Source: Paratinospora sagittata
Lineage: Eukaryota > Streptophyta > Magnoliopsida > Ranunculales > Menispermaceae
Assembly (NCBI GenBank): GCA_035771175.1
Contig: CM069607.1
Span: forward strand, 21,088,001-21,152,000
DNA length: 64,000 bases
Reading direction: 5' to 3'
Below the pieces are notes generated by a model. It ran no database searches and was not told where the DNA came from. It saw only the letters and a list, made by a program, of their open reading frames with translations. A program made the translations under genes and the position numbers. Positions 1-8,848 of the stretch are shown piece after piece; the stretch's first letter is position 1, and each line of letters begins with the position of its first letter.

Positions 1-12
1 GGGACAAGTTAA

Positions 13-285
13 CGAAAAGTAACTTAAAGCACCTAGTTTAGTAGATCCTTCTTTCCTCCTTCAAATACATTTTTAAATCACTAAAATTGGAGTTAAAAAA
101 AAACGTTAGTTTCATTTGAATTTTACCTTTCCATTGCGGAAATTATACACTGTTCGGTAAACAATTAGCAAGTAAACTTTCAATTACCATAACTTTTTAG
201 TTTTAACTGGAATTTGAGTAATTCAAATTGCGCTGTAAAGCAAAAGAGAAGATCTACAAACTCATTTGCTTTAACTTACTTTTCG
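13..285. repeat. Full-length degenerate inverted repeat inside monomer A (axis near 149.5)
   Basis: The reverse complement of the right half of A aligns with its left half almost end to end. Matching arm segments are cgaaaagtaa (13-22) with ttacttttcg (276-285), ttaaagca (24-31) with tgctttaa (267-274), agttaaaa (91-98) with ttttaact (201-208), and gattg at the consensus position 132-136 with caat at 162-165. All pairs give the same axis at about 149-149.5, with few gaps. The monomer is therefore two diverged ~170-bp half-units placed head to head, and not a simple 340-bp unit. Confidence 0.88.
14..33 (+). other. Invariant box near each monomer start (first copy)
   Basis: The 20-bp box gaaaagtaacttaaagcacc occurs at the same place in both A and B and is the most constant stretch of the array. 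An inverted cousin, tgctttaacttacttttcg, sits at the far end of A. Rare departures are single-base changes (aatttaaag at 6120, 8167, 10893 and 55157; agtagctt in a few B copies; acataaag at 10212 and 13621) or a 3-bp A-run expansion just before it in later A copies. Constancy across two otherwise diverged monomers may mean a bound protein, but this is inference. Confidence 0.8.
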
Positions 286-294
286 ATCGCCTAT

Positions 295-347
295 GACCGG
301 TCAAGGTTGATTAATACTTTAAATATTTAATAGCAACGGGACAGGTT
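295..347. repeat. Dyad at the A-to-B boundary (axis ~322)
   Basis: The boundary between A and B is also palindromic. gaccggtc (295-302, itself self-complementary at accggt) faces the B header, which in the consensus is gggaccggttac. The perfect 12-bp palindrome ttaaatatttaa (319-330) lies between them. The axis is about 172 bp from the A axis and 169 bp from the B axis, so dyads recur roughly every 170 bp. In many copies ttaaatatttaa is altered to ttaaatacttaa, which loses the perfect symmetry. Confidence 0.75.
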
Positions 348-678
348 ACAGGTTACCGAAAAGTAACTTAAAGCACCTTGATTACTAGATATTCTTTTCT
401 TCTTTCCAACTCATTAAATTACTAAAATAAGAGTTAAAACGATATCGTTTGGGTAATTTGAAGTTTACTTATCGAGTGCTGAAATGATACATCGTTTGGT
501 AAATAATCGGTAAGTAAACTTTAAATAACCATAACTTTTTCGTTTTAACTCTGATTTGAGTAATTGGAAATGCGGTTGAAAGAGGAAAAGAAGATCTAAA
601 AGTTTACTGCGCTAACTTATATTAGAATCACTGGTAACCGATCATGGTTGACTAATTCTTTGATCATTTAAAAGCAAC
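338..678 (+). repeat. Monomer type B, first copy (B1), representative
   Basis: This is the reference copy of type B, 341 bp. Landmarks: header at 338 (gggacaggttac here; most copies read gggaccggttac); ggttaccgaaaagtaac (351-367), the same box as in A; tagatattcttttcttc; agagttaaaacga (430-442); aagtttactta (461-471); centre gatacatcgtttgg; taagtaaactt (511-521); tcgttttaactct (540-552); gaggaaaagaagatct; ggtaacc (633-639); gatcatggttgac; tgatcatttaaaagcaac before the next A. A and B are clearly related along their whole length, so they are old duplicates of one ancestor that now evolve as a linked pair. Confidence 0.95.
357..620. repeat. Full-length degenerate inverted repeat inside monomer B (axis near 491)
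   Basis: B has the same architecture as A. The perfect 13-bp pair agagttaaaacga (430-442) and tcgttttaactct (540-552), and the perfect 11-bp pair aagtttactta (461-471) and taagtaaactt (511-521), share one axis at 491. Further out, the reverse complement of the gaggaaaagaagatcta region aligns with tagatattcttttcttc, and aagtaactta (361-370) faces taacttat (613-620) about the same axis. In most B copies the inner arms extend to 17 bp with one mismatch around a 27-base spacer. Confidence 0.88.
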
Positions 679-692
679 GGGACAAGTTAACG
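640..692. repeat. Dyad at the B-to-A boundary (axis ~662)
   Basis: At the end of B, gttg (647-650) faces caac (675-678) about an axis near 662. The flanking ggtaaccgatcatggttgac aligns, as reverse complement, with gcaacgggacaagttaacg at the next A start, with several mismatches. This is the weakest of the four dyads, but it falls at the expected ~170-bp spacing from the B axis. Confidence 0.55.
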
Positions 693-1354
693 AAAAGTAA
701 CTTAAAGCACCTAGTTTAGAAGATCCTTCTTTCCTCCTTCAAATACATTTTTAAATCACTAAAATCGGAGTTAAAACAAAAAACATTAGTGTCATTTGAA
801 TATTACCTTTCGATTGCGGAATTTATACAATGTTCGGTAAAGAATCAGAAAGTAAACTTTCAATTACCATAACTTTTTAGTCTTGAATTTGAGTAATTCA
901 AATTGCGCTGTAAAGCAAAAGAAAAGGTCTACAAACACCTTTGCTTTAACTTACTTTTCGATCACCGATAACCGGTCAAGGTTGATTAATACTTTAAATA
1001 TTTAATAGCAACGGGACCGATTACGGGTTACCGAAAAGTAACTTAAAGCACCTAGTTTACTAGATATTCTTTTCTTCTTTCCAACTCATATTAAATAAGT
1101 AAAATAAGAGTTAAAACGTAACGTTAGGGTAATTTGACGTTTACTTATCGATTGCTGAAAGGATACATCGTTTGTTAAATAATTTGTAAGTAAACTTTAA
1201 ATAACCATAACTTTTTCGTTTTAACTCTGATTTGAGTAATTGGAAATGCGGTAGAAAGAGGAAAAGAAGATCTAAAAGTTTATTGCGATAACTTATATTA
1301 GAATTACTGGTAACCGATCATGGTTGACTAATTCTTTGATCATTTAAAAGCAAC

Positions 1355-2709
1355 GGGACAAGTTAACGAAAAGTAACTTAAAGCACCTAGTTTAGTAGAT
1401 CCTTCTTTCCTCCTTCAAATACATTTTTAAATCACTAAAATTGGAGTTAAAAAAAAACGTTAGTTTCATTTGAATTTTACCTTTCCATTGCGGAAATTAT
1501 ACACTGTTCGGTAAACAATTAGCAAGTAAACTTTCAATTACCATAACTTTTTAGTTTTAACTGGAATTTGAGTAATTCAAATTGCGCTGTAAAGCAAAAG
1601 AGAAGATCTACAAACTCATTTGCTTTAACTTACTTTTCGATCGCCTATGACCGGTCAAGGTTGATTAATACTTTAAATATTTAATAGCAACGGGACAGGT
1701 TACAGGTTACCGAAAAGTAACTTAAAGCACCTTGATTACTAGATATTCTTTTCTTCTTTCCAACTCATTAAATTACTAAAATAAGAGTTAAAACGATATC
1801 GTTTGGGTAATTTGAAGTTTACTTATCGAGTGCTGAAATGATACATCGTTTGGTAAATAATCGGTAAGTAAACTTTAAATAACCATAACTTTTTCGTTTT
1901 AACTCTGATTTGAGTAATTGGAAATGCGGTTGAAAGAGGAAAAGAAGATCTAAAAGTTTACTGCGCTAACTTATATTAGAATCACTGGTAACCGATCATG
2001 GTTGACTAATTCTTTGATCATTTAAAAGCAACGGGACAAGTTAACGAAAAGTAACTTAAAGCACCTAGTTTAGAAGATCCTTCTTTCCTCCTTCAAATAC
2101 ATTTTTAAATCACTAAAATCGGAGTTAAAACAAAAAACATTAGTGTCATTTGAATATTACCTTTCGATTGCGGAATTTATACAATGTTCGGTAAAGAATC
2201 AGAAAGTAAACTTTCAATTACCATAACTTTTTAGTCTTGAATTTGAGTAATTCAAATTGCGCTGTAAAGCAAAAGAAAAGGTCTACAAACACCTTTGCTT
2301 TAACTTACTTTTCGATCACCGATAACCGGTCAAGGTTGATTAATACTTTAAATATTTAATAGCAACGGGACCGATTACGGGTTACCGAAAAGTAACTTAA
2401 AGCACCTAGTTTACTAGATATTCTTTTCTTCTTTCCAACTCATATTAAATAACTAAAATAAGAGTTAAAACGATAACGTTAGGGTAATTTGACGTTTACT
2501 TATCGATTGCCGAAAGGATACATCGTTTGTTAAATGATCTGTAAGTAAACTTTAAATAACCATAACTTTTTCGTTTTAACTCTGATTTGAGTAATTGGAA
2601 ATGCGGTAGAAAGAGGAAAAGAAGATCTAAAAGTTTATTGCGTTAACTTATATTAGAATCACTGGTAACCGATCATGGTTGACTAATTCTTTGACAATTT
2701 AAAAGCAAC
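1355..2709 (+). repeat. 4-monomer higher-order unit, copy 2 (A3-B4)
   Basis: Monomer starts are A 1355, B 1692, A 2033, B 2367. Bases 1355 to about 2446 repeat 1 to about 1092. The last monomer (2367-2709) belongs to another B variant, so the exchange that made the duplication, or a later conversion, ended inside it. Confidence 0.9.
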
Positions 2710-4073
2710 GGGACAAGTTAACGAAAAGTAACTTAAAGCACCTAGTTTAGTAGATCCTTCTTTCCTCCTTCAAATACATTTTTAAATCACTAAAATCGGA
2801 GTTAAAACAAAAAACATTAGTGTCATTTGAATATTACCTTTCGATTGCGGAATTTATACAATGTTCGGTAAAGAGTCAGTAAGTAAACTTTCAATTACCA
2901 TAACTTTTTAGTTTTAACTTGAATTTGAGTAATTCAAACTGCACTGTAAAGCGGAAGAAAAGATCTACAAACTCATTTGCTTTAACTTACTTTTCGATCA
3001 CCGATGACCGGTCAAGGTTGATTAATATTTTACATATTTAATAGCAACGGGACCGGTTACGAGTTACCGAAAAGTAACTTAAAGCACCTAGTTTACTAGA
3101 TATTCTTTTCTTCTTTCCAACTCATATTGAATAACAAAAATAAGTGTTAAAACGATAATGTTAGGGTAATTTTAAGTTTACTTATCGATTGTTGAAATGA
3201 TACATCGTTTGGTAAATAATCGGTAAGTAAACTTTAAATAACCATAACTTTTTCGTTTTAACTCTGATTTGAGTAATTGGAAATGCGGTAGAAAGGGGAA
3301 AAGAAGATCTAAAAGTTTATTGCATTAACTTATATTAGAATCACTGGTAACCGATCATGGTTGACTAATTCTTTGATCATTTAAAAGCAACGGGACAAGT
3401 TAACGAAAAGTAACTTAAAGCACCTAGTTTACAAGATCCTAATTTCCTCCTTCCAATATATTTTTAAATCACTAAAATCAGAGTTAAAACAAAAAACGTT
3501 AGTTTCATTTGAATTTGAGCTTTCGATTGCGGAAAGTATACATTGTTCGGTAAACAGTCAGTAAGTAAACTTTCGATTAGCATAACTTTTTAGTTTTAAC
3601 TTGAATTTGAGTAATTCAAACTGCACTGTAAAGCGGAAGAAAAGATCTACAAACTCATTTGCTTTAACTTACTTTTCGATCACCGATGACCGGTCAAGGT
3701 TGATTAATATTTTACATATTTAATACCAATTGGACCGGTTACGGGTTACCGAAAAGTAACTTAAAGCATCTAGTTTACTAGATATTCTTTTCTTCTTTCC
3801 AACTCATATTAAATAACTAAAATAAGTGTTGAAATGATAACGTAAGGGTAATTGGAGGTTTACTTATCGATTGCCGAAATGATACATCGTTTGGTAAATA
3901 ATCGGTAAGTAAACTTTAAATAACCATAACTTTTTCGTTTTAACTCTGATTTGAGTAATTGGAAATGCGGTAGAAAAAGGGAAAGAAGATCTAAAAGTTT
4001 ATTGCGTTAACTTATATTAGAATCACTGGTAACCGATCATGGTTGACTAGTTCTTTGATCAATTAAAAGCAAC
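2710..4073 (+). repeat. Two A/B dimers outside a clear local duplication
   Basis: Starts are A 2710, B 3049, A 3392, B 3731. The left half of A 2710 resembles A 2033 (caaaaaacattagtgtc). Its right half is shared with A 3392, including gcggaagaaaagatctac and the private ttaatattttacatattt, while the left half of A 3392 is of another variant. B 3731 begins attggacc instead of cgggacc, a header that recurs at 4413 and 6459. Confidence 0.85.
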
Positions 4074-4109
4074 GGGACAAGTTAACGAAAAGTAACTTAA
4101 AGCACCCAG

Positions 4110-6155
4110 TTTACTTGATCGTTCTTTCCTCCTTCAAATACACTTTTAAATCACTAAAATCGGAGTTAAAACAAAAAACGTTAGTTTCATTTGAATTTTA
4201 CCTTTTGATTGCGGAAATTATACAATGTTCGGTAAACAGTCAGTAAGTACACTTTCAATTAGCATAACTTTTTTGTTTAAACTTGAATTTGAGTAATTCA
4301 AATTGCGCTGTAAAGCGAAAGAGAAGATCTACAAACTCATTTGCTTTAACTTACTTTTCGATCACCGATGACCGGCCAAGGTTGATTAATACTTTAAATA
4401 CTTAATAGCAATTGGACCGGTTGCGGGTTACCGAAAAGTAACTTAAAGCACCTAGTTTACTAGATATTCTTTTCTTCTTTCCAACTCATATTAACTAACT
4501 AAAATAAGAGTTAAAACGATAACGTTAGGGTAATTTGACGTTTACTTATCGTTTGCTGAAAGGATACATCGTTTGTTAAATAATCTGTAAGTAAACTTTA
4601 AATAACCATAACCTTTTCGTTTTAACTCTGATTTGAGTAGTTGGAAATGCGGTAGAAAGAGGAAAAGAAGATCTAAAAGTTTATTGCGTTAACTTATATT
4701 AGAAGCACTGGTAACCGATAATGGTTGACTAATTCTTTGATAATTTAAAAGCAACGGGACAAGTTAACGAAAAGTAACTTAAAGCACCTAGTTTAGTAGA
4801 TCCTTCTTTCCTCCTTCAAATACATTTTTAATCACTAAAATCGGAGTTAAAACAAAAAACGTTAGTTTCATTTGAATTTTACCTTTCGATTGCGGAAATT
4901 ATACACTGTTCGGTAAACAATTAGTAAGTAAACTTTCAATTACCATAACTTTTTAGTTTTAACTTGAATTTGAGTAATCCAAATTGCGCTGTAAAGCAAA
5001 AGAGAAGATCTACAAACTCATTTGCTTTAACTTCCTTTCCGATCACCTACGACCGGTCAAGGTTGATTAATACTTTAAAAATTTAATAGCAACGGGACCG
5101 GTTACAGGTTACCGAAAAGTAACTTAAAGCACCTAGTTTACTAGATATTCTTTTCTTCTTTCCAACTCATATTAAATAACTAAAATAAGTGTTGAAACGA
5201 TAACGTTAGGGTAATTTGAAGTTTACTTATCGATTGCCGAAATGATACATCGTTTGGTAAATAATTGGTAAGTAAACTTTAAATAACCACAACTTTTTCG
5301 TTTTAACTCTGATTTGAGTAATTGGAAACGCGGTAGAAAGAGGAAAAGAAGATCTAAAAGTTTATTGCGTTAACTTATATTAGAATCACTGGTAACCGAT
5401 CATGGTTGACTAATTCTTTGATCATTTAAAAGCAACGGGACAAGTTAACGAAAAGTAACTTAAAGCACCTAGTTTACAAGATCCTAATTTCCTCTGTCAA
5501 ATACATTTTTAAATCACTAAAATCGGAGTTAAAACAAACAACGTTAGTTTCATTTGAATTTTAGCTTTCGATTGCGGAAATTATACATTGTTCGGTAAAC
5601 AGTCAGTAAGTAAACTTTCGATTAGCATAACTTTTTAGTTTTAACTTGAATTTGAGTAATTCAAACTGCACTGTAAAGCAGAAGAAAAGATCTACAAACT
5701 CATTTGCTTTAACTTACTTTTCGATCACCGATGACCGGCCAAGGTTGATTAATACTTTAAATACTTAATAGCAACGGGACCGGTTGCGGGTTACTGAAAA
5801 GTAACTTAAAGCACTTAGTTTACTAGATATTCTTTTCTTGTTTCCAACTCATATTAAATAAGTAAAATAAGAGTTAAAACGATAACGTTAGGGTAATTTG
5901 ACGTTTACTTATCGATTGCTGAAAGGATACATCCTTTGTTAAATAATTTGTAAGTAAACTTTAAATAACCATAACTTTTTCGTTTTAACTCTGATATGAG
6001 TAATTGGAAATGCGGTAGAAAGAGGAAAAGAAGATCTAAAAGTTTATTGCGATAACTTATATTAGAATCACTGGTAACCGATCATGGTTGACTAATTCTT
6101 TGATCATTAAAAAAGCAACGGGACAAGTTAACGAAAAGTAATTTAAAGCACCTAG
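4110..6155 (+). repeat. 6-monomer higher-order unit, copy 1
   Basis: Starts in this region are A 4074, B 4413, A 4756, B 5094, A 5437, B 5776. From about 4110 the sequence is repeated at +2046/+2047. Diagnostic shared changes are cttcctttccgatcacctac (5031 and 7078), the header attggaccgg (4413 and 6459) and the sequence atcctttgttaaataatttg. The differences I saw are single bases, such as ataacctttt against ataacttttt, plus one missing base in the A-run near 4830. Confidence 0.9.
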
Positions 6156-8215
6156 TTTAGTAGATCCTTCTTTCCTCCTTCAAATACACTTTTAAATCAC
6201 TAAAATCGGAGTTAAAACAAAAAACGTTAGTTTCATTTGAATTTTACCTTTTGATTGCGGAAATTATACAATGTTCGGTAAACAGTCAGTAAGTACACTT
6301 TCAATTAGCATAACTTTTTTGTTTAAACTTGAATTTGAGTAATTCAAATTGCGCTGTAAAGCGAAAGAGAAGATCTACAAACTCATTTGCTTTAACTTAC
6401 TTTTCGATCACCGATGACCGGCCAAGGTTGATTAATACTTTAAATACTTAATAGCAATTGGACCGGTTGCGGGTTACCGAAAAGTAACTTAAAGCACCTA
6501 GTTTACTAGATATTCTTTTCTTCTTTCCAACTCATATTAACTAACTAAAATAAGAGTTAAAACGATAACGTTAGGGTAATTTGACGTTTACTTATCGATT
6601 GCTGAAAGGATACATCGTTTGTTAAATAATCTGTAAGTAAACTTTAAATAACCATAACTTTTTCGTTTTAACTCTGATTTGAGTAGTTGGAAATGCGGTA
6701 GAAAGAGGAAAAGAAGATCTAAAAGTTTATTGCGTTAACTTATATTAGAAGCACTGGTAACCGATAATGGTTGACTAATTCTTTGATAATTTAAAAGCAA
6801 CGGGACAAGTTAACGAAAAGTAACTTAAAGCACCTAGTTTAGCAGATCCTTCTTTCCTCCTTCAAATACATTTTTAAATCACTAAAATCGGAGTTAAAAC
6901 AAAAAACGTTAGTTTCATTTGAATTTTACCTTTCGATTGCGGAAATTATACACTGTTCGGTAAACAATTAGTAAGTAAACTTTCAATTACCATAACTTTT
7001 TAGTTTTAACTTGAATTTGAGTAATTCAAATTGCGCTGTAAAGCAAAAGAGAAGATCTACAAACTCATTTGCTTTAACTTCCTTTCCGATCACCTACGAC
7101 CGGTCAAGGTTGATTAATACTTTAAAAATTTAATAGCAACGGGACCGGTTACAGGTTACCGAAAAGTAACTTAAAGCACCTAGTTTACTAGATATTCTTT
7201 TCTTCTTTCCAACTCATATTAAATAACTAAAATAAGTGTTGAAACGATAACGTTAGGGTAATTTGAAGTTTACTTATCGATTGCCGAAATGATACATCGT
7301 TTGGTAAATAATTGGTAAGTAAACTTTAAATAACCACAACTTTTTCGTTTTAACTCTGATTTGAGTAATTGGAAATGCGGTAGAAAGAGGAAAAGAAGAT
7401 CTAAAAGTTTATTGCGTTAACTTATATTAGAATCACTGGTAACCGATCATGGTTGACTAATTCTTTGATCATTTAAAAGCAACGGGACAAGTTAACGAAA
7501 AGTAACTTAAAGCACCTAGTTTATAAGATCCTAATTTCCTCTGTCAAATACATTTTTAAATCACTAAAATCGGAGTTAAAACAAACAACGTTAGTTTCAT
7601 TTGAATTTTAGCTTTCGATTGCGGAAATTATACATTGTTCGGTAAACAGTCAGTAAGTAAACTTTCGATTAGCATAACTTTTTAGTTTTAACTTGAATTT
7701 GAGTAATTCAAACTGCACTGTAAAGCAGAAGAAAAGATCTACAAACTCATTTGCTTTAACTTACTTTTCGATCACCGATGACCGGCCAAGGTTGATTAAT
7801 ACTTTAAATACTTAATAGCAACGGGACCGGTTGCGGGTTACTGAAAAGTAACTTAAAGCACTTAGTTTACTAGATATTCTTTTCTTGTTTCCAACTCATA
7901 TTAAATAAGTAAAATAAGAGTTAAAACGATAACGTTAGGGTAATTTGACGTTTACTTATCGATTGCTGAAAGGATACATCCTTTGTTAAATAATTTGTAA
8001 GTAAACTTTAAATAACCATAACTTTTTCGTTTTAACTCTGATATGAGTAATTGGAAATGCGGTAGAAAGAGGAAAAGAAGATCTAAAAGTTTATTGCGAT
8101 AACTTATATTAGAATCACTGGTAACCGATCATGGTTGACTAATTCTTTGATCATTAAAAAAGCAACGGGACAAGTTAACGAAAAGTAATTTAAAGCACCT
8201 AGTTTAGTAGATCCT
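6156..8215 (+). repeat. 6-monomer higher-order unit, copy 2
   Basis: Starts are A 6120, B 6459, A 6802, B 7141, A 7484, B 7823, then A 8167. The repeat of 4110-6155 begins and ends inside A monomers at the same relative place. Both 6120 and 8167 carry aaaagtaatttaaagcacc, which marks where the copies join. Confidence 0.9.
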
Positions 8216-8848
8216 TCTTTCCACCTTCAAATACATTTTTAAATCACTAAAATCGGAGTTAAAACAAAAAACATTAGTTTCATTTGAATTTTACCTTTCG
8301 ATTGCGGAAATTATACACTGTTCGGTAAACAATTAGTAAGTAAACTTTCAATTACCATAACTTTTTAGTTTTAACTTGAATTTGAGTAATTCAAATTGCG
8401 CTGTAAAGCAAAAGAGAAGATCTACAAACACATTTGCTTTAACTTACTTTTCGATCACCGATGACCGGTCAAGGTTGATTAATACTTTAAATATTTAATA
8501 GCAACGGGACCGGTTACGGGTTACCGAAAAGTAACTTAAAGCACCTAGTTTACTAGATATTCTTTTCTTCTTTCCAACTCATATTAAATAACTAAAATAA
8601 AAGTTAAAACGATAACGTTAGGGTAATTTGACGTTTACTTATCGATTGCTGAAAGGATACATCATTTGTTAAATAATCTGTAAGTAAACTTTAAATAACC
8701 ATAACTTTTTCGTTTTAACTCTGATTTGAGTAATTGGAAATGCGGTAGAAAGAGGAAAAGAAGATCTAAAAATTTATTGCGTTAACTGATATTAGAAGCA
8801 CTAGTAACCGATCATGGTTGACTAATTCTTTGATCATTTAAAAGCAAC
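8167..8848 (+). repeat. A/B dimer between higher-order blocks
   Basis: Starts are A 8167 and B 8506. The first ~50 bp of A 8167 belong to the end of the 2,047-bp block. The remainder is an A with tacactgttcggtaaacaatt and a B with aaataaaagttaaaacg, with no close neighbouring copy. Confidence 0.8.

Larger units (their letters stand above)
1..337 (+). repeat. Monomer type A, first copy (A1), representative
   Basis: This is the reference copy of type A, 337 bp here and 334-343 bp elsewhere. Landmarks in order: header gggacaagttaac (1-13); shared box gaaaagtaacttaaagcacc (14-33); pyrimidine-rich ttctttcctccttc; ggagttaaaa (89-98); centre around tatacactgttcgg; agtaaactttcaattacc (171-188); aactttttagttttaact (191-208); agtaattcaaattgcgctg; agatct (250-255); tgctttaacttacttttcg (267-285); gaccggtc (295-302); ttaaatatttaa (319-330). 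Type A differs from type B mainly by aattcaaattgcgctgtaaag in place of aattggaaatgcggtagaaag, and by ttcggtaaacaatcag in place of tttggtaaataatcgg. The start is set by convention at the conserved ggg. Confidence 0.95.
1..1354 (+). repeat. 4-monomer higher-order unit, copy 1 (A1-B2)
   Basis: Monomer starts are A 1, B 338, A 679, B 1013. The first three monomers and the start of the fourth (1 to about 1092) recur without a difference that I could find at +1354. The private sequence ggagttaaaaaaaaacg in A1 appears in both copies. The fourth monomer has diverged: 1013 has aaataagtaaaataag and loses one base in aaaacgtaacg, whereas the later copy reads aaataactaaaataag and aaaacgataacg. Confidence 0.9.

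Noticed and set aside
281..302. Possible CENP-B box around ttcgatcaccgatgaccgg
   Set aside because: It starts with TTCG, but the required A and CGGG positions do not fit the box pattern on either strand.
319..330. ttaaatatttaa as a promoter or TATA element
   Set aside because: It is a palindrome at a repeat boundary, present or altered in most A copies, with no gene next to it. A promoter role has no support.
338..353. Telomere-like ggttaggg or similar repeats
   Set aside because: acgttagggtaa occurs once per B monomer as part of the unit. There is no tandem short telomeric repeat.
3731..3745. Header attggaccgg as a separate third monomer type
   Set aside because: It is a few-base variant of the B header, found at 3731, 4413 and 6459. 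The bodies of these monomers are ordinary B.
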